A stretch of 64,000 nt of DNA from JBMOMT01 sp049324835 (GCA_049324835.1 JBMOMT010000060.1:163391-227390), one strand, 5' to 3'; positions 43,405 to 52,193 are shown, numbered from the stretch's first letter. A program made the numbers and translations. Notes: generated by a model not told the origin, from the sequence alone.

Positions 43405-44325
43405 CTACCAGTCGTCGTCCTCGCCCACAAAACTCTCAAAATCGTCATCCCAGTCCAGGCCGTTCTCGTCGAACATTTCGTCGGCCAGGGCGCCGCTGTT
43501 GATCTGCCACTCTTCGAGCGCCGCCTCGGCGGTCTCGCGGATCTCGTCGTCGGCGCCTTCCAGACTGAGCTCGTCCAGCCGCTCAAAAGCGCCTTCCCAG
43601 CCGCTCTGACCGAGCGCCCAGATAGCTTCTAGCATGATCTCTCGATCGTCCGAGTAGGTCAGCCGCCACAGTTCCTTGCCCGCTTCGGTCAGTCCGGCCT
43701 CGCCGGCGGCGCGGATGGCCTCCCGTTGCAGATCGGGGTCGGGATTGTGAAGCTCTTTGATAAGGGTCTCTGACCAGCGCACACCGCCGTTGCGCCCCAT
43801 GGCAAAAATGGCGCTGAGTTTCATCTTGGGGTCGGCGTGGGCATAGGCCTGAGAGATGATATCGGTCACTTGCTCATCGGTGCAGAAGCTCAGCGCCTCC
43901 ACGGCAAAACGCCGCTCGTCCAGGGTTTTACTCTCGTCGCGGTAGAGGGCCAGCAAAAAAGTTCTGACTTTTAAATAGTCCTCGTGGGGCAGCTCGTCGG
44001 CGCGCGCCAGTTCATCTATTGGCCCAAAGTCGAAATCATATTGGGCCATTTCGCCCTCGTAGACAAAACGGCCCAGAGTGACAATGGCCCGGCAGCGCAC
44101 CATCTCGTCGGGATCGTTTTGGGCGATGTGGAACAAAAGTGGCACGAACTCTGACTCGGGGTAATCCCATAGCCCTTCGATGGCGACCATCCGGACTTCG
44201 GGTTCTGGATCGGCCACATGCTTGCGGATGATGCGTCGACGAGCTGGCGTGAAATCGGGAGACTCGACGATCTGGCGCAGCAGGGCAATACGATCCTCTT
44301 TTGATGGTTCACTTGCTGTGGTCAT
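43405..44325 (-). CDS. HEAT-repeat protein with acidic C-terminus
   Basis: A 306-residue solenoid protein of about seven HEAT-like helix pairs. Examples are PEVRMVAIEGLWDYPESEFVPLL, DEMVRCRAIVTLGRF, PDPDLQREAIRAAGEAG and REIMLEAIWALGQSG. It ends in a very acidic tail (DEMFDENGLDWDDDFE). Such proteins are protein-interaction scaffolds; there is no catalytic motif. ATG at 44325 follows GGAGGGGG and starts at MTTASEPSKEDR. The longer frame from 44397 would include upstream promoter sequence. Confidence 0.85.
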   Translation of the reverse strand: MTTASEPSKEDRIALLRQIVESPDFTPARRRIIRKHVADPEPEVRMVAIEGLWDYPESEFVPLLFHIAQNDPDEMVRCRAIVTLGRFVYEGEMAQYDFDFGPIDELARADELPHEDYLKVRTFLLALYRDESKTLDERRFAVEALSFCTDEQVTDIISQAYAHADPKMKLSAIFAMGRNGGVRWSETLIKELHNPDPDLQREAIRAAGEAGLTEAGKELWRLTYSDDREIMLEAIWALGQSGWEGAFERLDELSLEGADDEIRETAEAALEEWQINSGALADEMFDENGLDWDDDFESFVGEDDDW

Positions 44326-44395
44326 GCACACCCCCTCCGGTCGAATAAATCGGGCTACAACCTCGGCGCTGAATATTGAGAGCTTTTTGCTTTCC

Positions 44396-44424
44396 ATTGT
44401 ACCATGATTTTTGCCATTTGACCA
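44396..44424 (-). promoter_or_regulatory. Possible promoter of the HEAT-repeat gene
   Basis: Minus strand: -35-like TGGTCA (44424-44419), 17-base spacer, -10 TACAAT (44401-44396). It overlaps the divergent promoter of the methyltransferase gene at the -35 boxes. Confidence 0.5.
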
Positions 44425-44446
44425 GACCCAATTTTTAAATCATACT
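44418..44446 (+). promoter_or_regulatory. Possible promoter of the methyltransferase gene
   Basis: -35 TTGACC (44418-44423), 17-base spacer, -10 CATACT (44441-44446), about 45 bases ahead of the TTG start. Confidence 0.55.
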
Positions 44447-44490
44447 AGCTGTTGTAGCCAGCGTGACTATCTGATACAAGGGAGCGTTCT

Positions 44491-45189
44491 TTGTCGACGA
44501 TCTGGCGGGCCCTGTTGGAATTTCTCTTTCGTCTGTTGTATCGTGAGCTGGCCTGGAGTTACGATTGGGTGAGTCGGGTTGTATCGTTGGGTCACTGGCG
44601 CGAGTGGCAGCGTCTCGCCTTGCGCTACGTCCGGGGTTCCGAGTTACTGGAACTGGCCTGCGGCACGGGCAACCTGTTGCTCGACTGGCACGCGGCGGGG
44701 TGGGCAGCCGTGGGGCTGGATCTCTCACCGCAAATGGTGCGCCTGGCGAGGCGCAAGCTGCTGGTGTACGACATTCCCCTGCGACTGACGCGCGCCCGCG
44801 CCCAGGCGTTGCCGTTTTCCGATGCAACCTTTGACAGTGTGGTTGCGACCTTGCCAGCCGAGTTTATCGTGCAGCCGGCCACGTTAAAAGAGGTGAGGCG
44901 CATCCTGCGGCCTGGAGGCCGCCTGGTGGTGGTGTTGGGTGCTGCTCTCACCGGCCGTGACCTGCGCAGTCGTGTTATCGAGTGGCTGTACGCCATCACC
45001 GGCCAACGTCCCTCGCTGCCGCCACTGGACGAGCTGATGCTGCCCGATGGGCTTTCGGCTCGCTGGGAGAGGGTGGCCGAAGAAGGGTGGGAGGCGCTGT
45101 TGCTGGTGGGTGAAAAGGCCCAAGACGATGGCCTGGCTTCCCAAGCCAGAGCCGTTCAGGGATCGCAGCCGGCTGGTTTGGGCCAATGA
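44491..45189 (+). CDS. Class I SAM-dependent methyltransferase (UbiE-like)
   Basis: A 232-residue methyltransferase. A hydrophobic, aromatic N-terminus (FLFRLLYRELAWSYDWV) is followed by the SAM site ELACGTGNLLLDWHAAGWAAVGLDLS, then ALPFSDATFDSVVATLPAEFI and LKEVRRILRPGGRLVVVLG. The order resembles UbiE/menaquinone-type methyltransferases and lipid-acting relatives. The substrate is unknown. It starts with TTG at 44491 behind AGGGAG. Its 3' end overlaps the opposing lipoprotein gene by 34 bases. Confidence 0.9.
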   Translation: MSTIWRALLEFLFRLLYRELAWSYDWVSRVVSLGHWREWQRLALRYVRGSELLELACGTGNLLLDWHAAGWAAVGLDLSPQMVRLARRKLLVYDIPLRLTRARAQALPFSDATFDSVVATLPAEFIVQPATLKEVRRILRPGGRLVVVLGAALTGRDLRSRVIEWLYAITGQRPSLPPLDELMLPDGLSARWERVAEEGWEALLLVGEKAQDDGLASQARAVQGSQPAGLGQ

Positions 45190-45803
45190 TCGGTGATGCC
45201 GGCTTCGATGTTGGGCGGGTAGCAGGACAGCCAGGGCAGGTTGGTCAGGTTCATCGCTCTCAGGTGGATGGCGCACGTGTCGTCGATCACTTCCAGGATC
45301 AGGTTGCCATCCTCCAGTCGCCAGCCATAGAGGCCGATGGCATCCGGGCAGGTGGGATCGTTGAACAGGAGCATTTGATCCGGCGCGCCGCTCGTCCAGC
45401 GATCTCGGGTGACGATAAAAGAGCCCACACTCTGCCAGCCCGTAGCCTGGTGAAAAATGTGGAACACACCCTGGTCCAGGTACAACTTCCAGACGCCGCC
45501 TTCTGGCGCGTAATCTGGGCAGCGCAAACAGTGGACGGGCGGAGTGTCTTTTGACTCGACTTTGGTGTAGGTGCCGTCGACCGCCGTGCGTTTGGGTTCG
45601 GGCAGAGGAAGCAGGTAAGGGTAGGGGTTGTTGTGTAACGCAGCGACCCAGGCATCGGTTGGCGTGGGTGAGGGCAGCGAGGTTTGCGGTGTGTTTTGTG
45701 GCACATCGCCGATGTTACGCGAACAACCCACCAGCAGCACAAGCATCCCCGTGACCGTGCTCGCAGCAACGAGCCATCTCTTGGGATTCCTGGTGAGGGC
45801 CAT
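45156..45803 (-). CDS. Small lipoprotein of unknown function
   Basis: A 215-residue exported lipoprotein. The signal peptide has lipobox VLLVGC, then a short Ser/Pro/Thr spacer. The mature domain has several tryptophans and cysteines (VHCLRCPDYAPEGGVWKLYLDQGVFHIF, PDQMLLFNDPTCPDAIGLYGWRLEDGNLILEVIDDTCAI). The pattern suggests a compact beta-rich, lipocalin-like fold with disulfides. I do not recognise the family. ATG at 45803 lies just behind AAAGGA; the open frame continues upstream through a terminator and is not credible there. Confidence 0.75.
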   Translation of the reverse strand: MALTRNPKRWLVAASTVTGMLVLLVGCSRNIGDVPQNTPQTSLPSPTPTDAWVAALHNNPYPYLLPLPEPKRTAVDGTYTKVESKDTPPVHCLRCPDYAPEGGVWKLYLDQGVFHIFHQATGWQSVGSFIVTRDRWTSGAPDQMLLFNDPTCPDAIGLYGWRLEDGNLILEVIDDTCAIHLRAMNLTNLPWLSCYPPNIEAGITDHWPKPAGCDP

Positions 45804-45860
45804 TTCCTTTGTTATCCTGCAAGTGGGATCAGGGTGCATAACCCGATCCCGCACTGGAAA

Positions 45861-45887
45861 ACCTCCGGCGAATGCCGGAGGTTTTTT
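45861..45887. terminator. Rho-independent terminator between livF and the lipoprotein gene
   Basis: ACCTCCGGC (45861-45869) pairs with GCCGGAGGT (45874-45882) around a four-base loop. AAAA precedes and six T follow, so it can end transcripts in both directions and closes the liv operon on the minus strand. Confidence 0.88.
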
Positions 45888-45915
45888 GCTCTCCAGACGT
45901 GATTGTCCATTGTTC

Positions 45916-46629
45916 TCATTCTTCGCCCAGGTAGGCCTTACGCACCATATCGTTTTCTTTGAGCGTTGCAGCCGAGTCGTGCAGAACGATGCTGCCGGTC
46001 TCCAGCACGTAACCTCGTTGCGCAAGCGAAAGGGCCATCAGGGCGTTCTGCTCGACCAGCAGCACGGTGGTGCCCAGGCTGTTGATCTCGCGGATGGTAT
46101 CAAAGATCGTCTCCACCAGGATGGGGGCCAGCCCCATCGAGGGCTCATCGAGCAGGAGCAGGCGCGGGCTGGCCATCAGTGAGCGGCCGATGGCCAGCAT
46201 CTGTTGTTCGCCGCCCGAAAGGGTGCCGGCCAATTGTTTGGCCCGCTCTTTCAGCCGGGGAAAGAGGGTAAAGACGCGGTCGATGTCGCGGAGGATGCCG
46301 TCTTTGTCTTTGCGGGCAAAGGCGCCCATTTCCAGGTTTTCGGTGACGTTCAGCCGGCCAAAGACGCGCCGGCCTTCGGGCGCCTGGGCCACGCCCCGCA
46401 TGACGATCTCGTGAGCGGGCAGCTCGTGGATCGATTCACCTTCCAGGTGGATGCTACCCCGGCGCGGTTTCAGGATGCCACAGATGGTGTTGAGCAGGGT
46501 GCTTTTTCCCGCCCCGTTCGCCCCGATGAGCGTCACGATCTCGCCTTCGTCCACGTGGATAGTGATGCCCTTGAGGGCATGGATCGCGCCGTAATAGGTG
46601 TGAATGTCGTTGACTTGGAGTAGAGCCAT
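45916..46629 (-). CDS. livF: Branched-chain amino acid ABC transporter ATPase LivF
   Basis: A 237-residue ATPase with Walker A GANGAGKST, signature LSGGEQQMLAIGRSLM, Walker B LLLDEPSMGLAP and the LVEQNALMALSLAQRGYVLETG end typical of LivF. Its ATG directly follows the TAA of livG. It energises import of branched-chain or related amino acids together with LivG. Confidence 0.96.
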   Translation of the reverse strand: MALLQVNDIHTYYGAIHALKGITIHVDEGEIVTLIGANGAGKSTLLNTICGILKPRRGSIHLEGESIHELPAHEIVMRGVAQAPEGRRVFGRLNVTENLEMGAFARKDKDGILRDIDRVFTLFPRLKERAKQLAGTLSGGEQQMLAIGRSLMASPRLLLLDEPSMGLAPILVETIFDTIREINSLGTTVLLVEQNALMALSLAQRGYVLETGSIVLHDSAATLKENDMVRKAYLGEE

Positions 46630-47400
46630 TTACGCCACCGCCCTTCTGCCCAGATAGGCTTCGATCACCTTGGGGTTGCGCTGGATCTCGGCCGGTGTGC
46701 CTTCGGCGATCTTTTCGCCATAATCCATGACTGAGACCGTCTCAGAGATGCCCATGACGACTCGCATCTGATGCTCAATGAGCAGAACGGTCAGGCCCAA
46801 CTCGTCGCGCAGGCGTCGGATAAAGGTCATCAAGTCCTGGGTTTCGGAGGGGTTCATGCCGGCCGCCGGCTCGTCCAGAAGCAGTAACCTGGGTTTGCTG
46901 GCCAGGGCGCGACCGATCTCCAGGCGGCGCTGGTCGCCGTAAGGCAGGTTCTTGGCCATCCAATCGCCGCGGCCCGCCAGACCGACGAATTGGAGCATCT
47001 TGCGCGCCTCCTCCACGGCTTCCTGTTCCTCCTGTTGCACTCTTTGGGTGCGGAACATCGCTCCAAACAAGCCGGCCTTCAGGTGATAGTGCTGGCCGAC
47101 CAGGACATTTTCGATGACGGTCATGTTTTGGAACAGGCGGATGTTTTGATAGGTACGGGCGATGCCCTGGCGGGTGATACGGTCGACGGCTATGCCATCC
47201 AGAGGTTCACCCTGAAACAGAATCGTCCCTTCTTCGTGCCGGTAAAAGCCGGTGACGCAGTTGAAAAAGGTGGTTTTTCCGGCGCCGTTGGGGCCGATGA
47301 TGCTGTGGATCGATTGTTCTTTGACTTCTACGTCGAACTGGCTGACGGCGGTGAGCCCACCGAAGCGTTTGGTGACCTTGTGTGCTTTGAGGATTGCCAT
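46630..47400 (-). CDS. livG: Branched-chain amino acid ABC transporter ATPase LivG
   Basis: A 256-residue ATPase with Walker A GPNGAGKTTFFNCVTGFY, ARTYQNIRLFQNMTVIENV, signature LPYGDQRRLEIGRALA and Walker B LLLDEPAAGMNP. The MNP after Walker B and IEHQMRVVMGISE are LivG features. ATG at 47400 follows AGGAGG. Confidence 0.96.
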   Translation of the reverse strand: MAILKAHKVTKRFGGLTAVSQFDVEVKEQSIHSIIGPNGAGKTTFFNCVTGFYRHEEGTILFQGEPLDGIAVDRITRQGIARTYQNIRLFQNMTVIENVLVGQHYHLKAGLFGAMFRTQRVQQEEQEAVEEARKMLQFVGLAGRGDWMAKNLPYGDQRRLEIGRALASKPRLLLLDEPAAGMNPSETQDLMTFIRRLRDELGLTVLLIEHQMRVVMGISETVSVMDYGEKIAEGTPAEIQRNPKVIEAYLGRRAVA

Positions 47401-47408
47401 TGTGCCTC

Positions 47409-49055
47409 CTAATCTCCTGCTCCACCTTCGGCTTCATGCAGCTCTAGCTGGCGTCGCGCTTCGGGCAGCAGACCCTCCGGTCGGAGCAGCATCATGATCA
47501 CCAGCGCCACGCCGTACATCAACAGGCGGTATTCGGCGAACTCGCGCAGGATTTCCGGCAGGCCAACCAGGAACAACGCGCCGACGATCACGCCGGGGAT
47601 ATTGCCCATGCCGCCGACGATGATCAGGCACAAGACGTTGATCGAGATCAGCAGGTGAAAACTGTGCGGGTAGATGGAGGCGAGTTTGCTGGCGAAAATG
47701 GCCCCACTCAGCCCGGCAAAGGCCGCACCGGTGGCAAAGGCCAGCAACTTGGTGCGCACCAGATCGATGCCCATGGCCTCGGCCACGTCTTCGTCTTCGC
47801 GCAGAGCCATCCAGGCGCGACCCAGACGCGAGAATTTGACACGCTGCGAGATAAAGGCGACCACCAGAATCCCAGCCACGAACAGATAGTAGATCGTTTG
47901 CGGCGAGTCGAAACGGATCGGGCCAAGGGTTGCTTTGGGAATGAGGGTGATGCCGTTCGAACCGCCGATGTAGGGCTTGAGCCAGTCTGAAACGGCCAGT
48001 CGCTGGATGATCTCACCAAAACCGAGGGTGACGATGGCCAGATAGTCGCCGCGCATACCCAGCACCGGGATGCCCAGGACGATGCCGGCCAGCGTGGCCA
48101 CCAGCACGGCGATGGGTAAGGCCTCCCAAAAGGTCAGATGAAAGCCCAGCCACGCGATCTCGGGCGAAGTCAGCACGCCCATGGTGTAGGCGCCCAGGGC
48201 AAAAAAGGCCACGTAACCCAGGTCGAGCAGGCCGGCAAAACCCACCACGATGTTCAGTCCCAGGCCCATCAATAGGAACCGGCCCACCTCGTTCATCACC
48301 TCGCTGGGATAGGAGCCCAGGAGGGGGTAGAGCAGAACGATAACAGCAGGCAAGACCCACTTGCTTCCCCATTGTAGACTTTGTTGTTGTTTGGGCGGCA
48401 GGCTTTTGATAAAACTTTTGGTCCTGTCCTGAAAGGTGCTCCAAAAATAGCTGGCAGCAGCAGAGACCACAAAAATAACCACGGCGCCCAAGATAGAGAC
48501 ACCACGTCCGGCGAACAAGGCGCTGTTCAGAACGGCGATGGTGGGTATCAGCCCCAGACCCAGTAGAATGGCGCGTTGATATCGCTCTGCCAGGGTCAGG
48601 ATGAGCGCCATAACCGCTCCCAAAGCAGCGCCGATGAGCAACAGCACCACCAGCCCTGGGCCAGTATCCATCTTGAGAGTGAGAATTTCGTACAGAGTGA
48701 GAGAAGCGTTCACAAAAACCGAGCGTAGATCCACCCAACCGCCAATGAGGACCAACGCCGCCAGAAATACGTTGGTCACCAGACCTGCAAGGGTTCCGCC
48801 GATCACCAGTTGAGCGCGGGAGACGGCTTGCTCTTGTTCGGCTCTCAACCTTCGCACAGTGACAAAGGTGATGAACACCAGTGTGATCAGCAGTAAGGTT
48901 TGTCCCATAGACAGCACGCCGGGGATGATGGGCCGTTTGTGAGAGGCTTCAATCAGGCCCACGAGGGCCAAAAACAGCGCTACACTGCCTCCGAGCACCC
49001 CGGTCTTGACAGGCGACAGCCAATCGATACGAGATAGAGTCTTCATGGTCTGCAC
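47409..49055 (-). CDS. livM: Branched-chain amino acid ABC permease LivM with long N-terminal extension
   Basis: A 548-residue permease. The C-terminal 310 residues are a standard LivM (GLGLNIVVGFAGLLDLGYVAFFALGAYTMGVL, LGMRGDYLAIVTLGFGEIIQ, GLSGAIFASKLASIYP). Before this lies about 210 residues of additional membrane segments, roughly six (for example VALFLALVGLIEASHK, LVVLLLIGAALGAVMALILTLAERYQRAILLGLGL). LivM proteins are usually 300-420 residues. The extension has no recognised domain. Start at 49055 or at the ATG nine bases on. Confidence 0.92.
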   Translation of the reverse strand: MQTMKTLSRIDWLSPVKTGVLGGSVALFLALVGLIEASHKRPIIPGVLSMGQTLLLITLVFITFVTVRRLRAEQEQAVSRAQLVIGGTLAGLVTNVFLAALVLIGGWVDLRSVFVNASLTLYEILTLKMDTGPGLVVLLLIGAALGAVMALILTLAERYQRAILLGLGLIPTIAVLNSALFAGRGVSILGAVVIFVVSAAASYFWSTFQDRTKSFIKSLPPKQQQSLQWGSKWVLPAVIVLLYPLLGSYPSEVMNEVGRFLLMGLGLNIVVGFAGLLDLGYVAFFALGAYTMGVLTSPEIAWLGFHLTFWEALPIAVLVATLAGIVLGIPVLGMRGDYLAIVTLGFGEIIQRLAVSDWLKPYIGGSNGITLIPKATLGPIRFDSPQTIYYLFVAGILVVAFISQRVKFSRLGRAWMALREDEDVAEAMGIDLVRTKLLAFATGAAFAGLSGAIFASKLASIYPHSFHLLISINVLCLIIVGGMGNIPGVIVGALFLVGLPEILREFAEYRLLMYGVALVIMMLLRPEGLLPEARRQLELHEAEGGAGD

Positions 49056-49056
49056 C

Positions 49057-50127
49057 TCACGCTTTCTTGGTCGCCAGGCGCTCGCCCAGGATGCCGGTGG
49101 GCCGGAAGATCAGCACCAGCACCAACAGGACAAAAGCCAGGGCGTCTCGGAGTTGATATGGCGCGGGAATGCCCAGACCATCCAGGACCAGGTTGGGAAA
49201 GAGAGATTCTGCAATGCCCAGGAAAAGGCCGCCCAACGCAGCCCCGGTGATGTTGCCGATGCCTCCCACCACAGCCGCAGTAAACGCTTTGAGGCCGGGC
49301 ATAAAGCCCATAATGAACGTGACTTGCCGGAACATCAGGGCATAGAGCACACCCGCTGCCCCGGCCAGCGCGCCGCCGACGACAAAGGTGAGCACGATGA
49401 TCCGATCCACGTTGATGCCCATCAGCGCTGCAGTGTCCTTGTCCTCCGAAACGGCCTGCATCGCCTTGCCCACTTTGGTGCGCTGGACAAAGAAAGCCAG
49501 CCCGATCAACATCAGGATGGCGGCGGCGATGACCACCACCCGGATCTTGAGGATGGGAATACCCAGGATGTTCCACTTGCCGCTCAAGATGATCACCTCT
49601 GGGTAGCTCTTGATGCCGGAGCCAAACAGGCCACGAAAAGCATATTCCAAAAAGAAGGAGGCGCCAATGGCGGTGATGAGTGGGATCAGCCGGGGTGCAC
49701 GGCGCAGCGGGCGGTAGGCGATGCGCTCCAGGAGGACGGCGATGACTGTCGAGACGACCATGGCAAAGATCAGAACGATCACCAGAGCTACTATCTCGAG
49801 CAAAGGGTCGCCGCCAAAGTAATCGGCATTGTCAAAAGCGGTGGCGACAAAGTAGGCGGCAAAAGGGCCGGCCATAAAGATATCGCCGTGGGCAAAGTTG
49901 ATCATACGCAAGATGCCGTACACCAGCGTGTACCCCAGGGCAATGAGGGCGTAAATACTCCCCAGTGCCAGGCCGTTGATGGTCAGATCCAACCATTCTT
50001 GGGGGCCATATTTGCCAGAACCGAGCGTCAGGATTGAGCCACCTAACACAACGGCCAGGATCGCCAGGCCGATGAGCCACATGACGACCGTGGTTCCTGA
50101 CAACCGTCTAGTGAGACGTTTTAGCAT
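49057..50127 (-). CDS. livH: Branched-chain amino acid ABC permease LivH
   Basis: A 356-residue permease with about eight helices. After one extra N-terminal helix it has the LivH hallmarks LTINGLALGSIYALIALGYTLVYGILRMINFAHGDIFM and the C-terminal GVLYALMFRQVTFIMGFMPGLKAFTAAVVGGIGNITGA. ATG at 50127 follows GGGGGAG at eight bases. It pairs with LivM; the genes are separated by one base. Confidence 0.95.
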   Translation of the reverse strand: MLKRLTRRLSGTTVVMWLIGLAILAVVLGGSILTLGSGKYGPQEWLDLTINGLALGSIYALIALGYTLVYGILRMINFAHGDIFMAGPFAAYFVATAFDNADYFGGDPLLEIVALVIVLIFAMVVSTVIAVLLERIAYRPLRRAPRLIPLITAIGASFFLEYAFRGLFGSGIKSYPEVIILSGKWNILGIPILKIRVVVIAAAILMLIGLAFFVQRTKVGKAMQAVSEDKDTAALMGINVDRIIVLTFVVGGALAGAAGVLYALMFRQVTFIMGFMPGLKAFTAAVVGGIGNITGAALGGLFLGIAESLFPNLVLDGLGIPAPYQLRDALAFVLLVLVLIFRPTGILGERLATKKA

Positions 50128-50257
50128 AAAAATGTCTCCCCCTTGATAGAACACCCTGTCGTAGGTCGAGTCCGATGCCGGCCGTTTGGGCTGGCATGGA
50201 GGTCAGCGTCAACTCTTGCATCGAACGCATCCGCATCCTGCGGCAGGGTGATCATGG

Positions 50258-50287
50258 GCAAGGGCGGGCGTAAACGCCCGCCCTTGC
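50258..50287. terminator. Strong GC hairpin between livJ and livH
   Basis: GCAAGGGCGGGCG (50258-50270) pairs perfectly with CGCCCGCCCTTGC (50275-50287) around TAAA. Without a T-run it more likely protects the livJ message and lowers expression of the downstream genes, as seen between binding-protein and permease genes elsewhere. A partial heptamer-like CCTGCGGCAGG lies just before it. The rest of the 220-base spacer shows nothing else. Confidence 0.65.
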
Positions 50288-50347
50288 TTGGTGGATTATT
50301 TTCAGACTGGCGCTGTCCGCAGTCTATTTTGCATCGAACGCGTTGGC

Positions 50348-51589
50348 CTAGGGCCAGACTTTTTTCGGATTGCTATCGGCGTTGGCGCCCGGGTTCCAGG
50401 TGGCCGAGTCGGCGTTCATGCACTCATAGACGGCGATCTTGGGATCGGCGCAGTCGCCATACTGGCTGCAGGTCAGGTTGCCGGTCAGGCCCGCAAAGTC
50501 CTTGGTGGCAAACAGCGCGTCGCGCAACGCTTTGCGCCCAATGTGCAGCGTCCCGTCACTGTCCTGCACGGCCACTTTTTCCACGGCGGCAAAGATCAAA
50601 TTGGCTGCGTCGTAGGCGTGGGCGTGGAAAGGCGCCAGGGGTGGTTCTCCATACTTTTCCTGGTGCGTGGTCAAAAAGTCGGCATAACCCGCGCCAAAGG
50701 CCGAAAAGTCAGGGCTGGACCAGTACATGCCCAGTGCTGCCTCGCCAGCCGCATCCAAAAAGTCGGGCGAAAAGATGCCGTCTGCGCCCATCAGGTAGGC
50801 GTTCTCCAGGCCAGGGGTCTGCCGCGCCTGGTTGGTGATGTGGCCGCCAGCAGCGATGAAAATGGGATAGTAGATCATCTCTGCGCCGGTGGCAGCGATG
50901 CGGGTCAGCATTGAGCCCATCTCGGTATCGGTCGGCTGGATGGCTTCCTGGGCGACGATCTCGATGCCCAATTCCTTGGCCGTGTCGACGAACTGCTGCT
51001 GCAACTGCTCGGCATAGATGCTGCCGTCGTGGACCGTGGCCGCCTTGGTGATCTTGAGATACTCGCTGGCGAACTTGGCCGCGGCTGCACCCTGGACGCT
51101 GTCGCTGTGGGCGGTGCGCAGGTAGCAGTTATAGTCTGCCGGCCGGTCGGGCAGAGACAGGTCGATGGCCGTGTTGGAGGGTGAGATCATGGGGATGTGG
51201 GCCCCACAAACGATGGGAATGGCCGCACGGGCGGCGCTGGAGCAGTTGGTGCCGACGATGGCCACGATGCTCGGGTCGGCGGCCAGCTTGGTGGCGGCGG
51301 TCTGGCCACCCTCGGCGCTACACAGCGAGTCCTCACCGGTCACTTCGATCTTGTGGCCCAGGATTTCGCCTTTCGCTTCGGCGGCCATCTCGACGCCGCG
51401 CTTGGTATCGGTGCCCAGCGATTCATCGGCGCCCGAGAGCACAAACGAATACGCAACATGGACCGGTGCGTCCTTGGCAATGTCTATACAACCAAATTCG
51501 TCGGTGCACTCGTAGGCCTTTTTGCAGCTCACCAGGCCGCCGAGCATGACGATCAGCACGATGAGGCTCACGACTCTGAGGGTCTTCAT
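50348..51589 (-). CDS. livJ: Branched-chain amino acid-binding lipoprotein LivJ-like
   Basis: A 413-residue periplasmic-binding-protein type I (Peripla_BP_6). The lipobox is LVSC, then an acidic, cysteine-containing start (CTDEFGCIDI). The domain contains VHVAYSFVLSGADESLGTDTKRGVEMAAEAKG and VAIVGTNCSSAARAAIPI. Extra cysteines late in the protein (LTCSQYGDCADPKIAVYECM) suggest disulfides. ATG at 51589 follows AGGAGG. The ligand could be a branched-chain amino acid, a polar amino acid or an amide; the family is broad. Confidence 0.93.
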   Translation of the reverse strand: MKTLRVVSLIVLIVMLGGLVSCKKAYECTDEFGCIDIAKDAPVHVAYSFVLSGADESLGTDTKRGVEMAAEAKGEILGHKIEVTGEDSLCSAEGGQTAATKLAADPSIVAIVGTNCSSAARAAIPIVCGAHIPMISPSNTAIDLSLPDRPADYNCYLRTAHSDSVQGAAAAKFASEYLKITKAATVHDGSIYAEQLQQQFVDTAKELGIEIVAQEAIQPTDTEMGSMLTRIAATGAEMIYYPIFIAAGGHITNQARQTPGLENAYLMGADGIFSPDFLDAAGEAALGMYWSSPDFSAFGAGYADFLTTHQEKYGEPPLAPFHAHAYDAANLIFAAVEKVAVQDSDGTLHIGRKALRDALFATKDFAGLTGNLTCSQYGDCADPKIAVYECMNADSATWNPGANADSNPKKVWP

Positions 51590-51979
51590 TTAAACTCCTC
51601 CTTGAAAGCTCTGAATGGATTTGCACACTGTTGCCCGGTGCAGTTAACGTGGGGTCTCTCACCGCGGGCGCCCAACCCCTTTCCGCCCCACCCCAATAAC
51701 ATATGTCTGGGCCGTTACCTCCTATATCGCAGAATCGTTTAAAGATCGGGAAAACAAAAACACGCCGGCCAGCCCAATCCGTGGACCCCACATACAACGC
51801 GACGGTCACGAGGCCGTCAGGCGATAACCTGCTCAGTTCGTAGGCGCAACTTTAACCAACCGGTTTTAAAAAGCTCAAGATGCGCTGTGCAAAAGCGGGA
51901 AATGAAAAGCGAAAAGGGGCCTGTTGGAGCAACATGGACAAGCGTTATGCGCATCCATTTTTCAACACTACGTAACGGG
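51590..51979 (-). other. Long untranslated leader of the liv operon
   Basis: About 390 bases lie between the consensus promoter and the livJ start. No credible gene is found: the short open frames have no ribosome sites and no recognisable products. Several short inverted segments occur (for example GTGGGGTCCAC), but I do not recognise a known riboswitch or RNA family. Confidence 0.45.
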
Positions 51980-52008
51980 ATTATAGAAGAAGTTGTCGGA
52001 ATTGTCAA
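51980..52008 (-). promoter_or_regulatory. Consensus promoter of the liv operon
   Basis: Minus strand: -35 TTGACA (52008-52003), 17-base spacer, -10 TATAAT (51985-51980). This is a perfect sigma-70 promoter, far upstream of livJ. Confidence 0.85.
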
Positions 52009-52024
52009 ATACCGGTTTTTCCGG

Positions 52025-52042
52025 GGACTATTATTATAGTCC
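52025..52042. promoter_or_regulatory. Palindrome GGACTAT-N4-ATAGTCC upstream of the liv promoter
   Basis: Perfect seven-base arms, centred about 28 bases upstream of the -35 box of the liv promoter. It also contains a second TATAAT on the minus strand. A binding site for an unknown regulator, perhaps the divergent PadR protein, is plausible. Confidence 0.6.
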
Positions 52043-52054
52043 GTATGCGTCATG

Positions 52055-52073
52055 CAAGTGTCAAAAACACTTG
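52055..52073. promoter_or_regulatory. Palindrome CAAGTGT-N5-ACACTTG
   Basis: Perfect seven-base arms. It contains a minus-strand TTGACA that could serve a second, weaker promoter with GACTAT at 17 bases. It lies between the liv promoter and the padR promoter at 52165. Confidence 0.55.
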
Positions 52074-52164
52074 TTTGACGGTCGAGTGCCTCTGTCACTC
52101 CGGATCGGGGTGAATTCTGTGGCAGGATAGGCTACCCAAACGTGAACCCTTGCAGCAGGGTTTC

Positions 52165-52193
52165 TTGACAGTTCTGCCAAGGTGTGGTATCAT
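52165..52193 (+). promoter_or_regulatory. Promoter of the padR-nifX-minD cluster
   Basis: -35 TTGACA (52165-52170), 17-base spacer, -10 TATCAT (52188-52193), with the padR start codon about 45 bases downstream. Confidence 0.8.

Noticed and set aside
51590..51979. Known riboswitch, RNase P RNA or tmRNA in the liv leader
   Set aside because: I looked for the conserved core sequences of these RNAs and did not find them. A covariance search would be needed to exclude a divergent form.
51817..52098. 93-codon frame on the minus strand in the liv leader
   Set aside because: It spans the promoter and both palindromes, has no ribosome site and its product has no pattern of a real protein.
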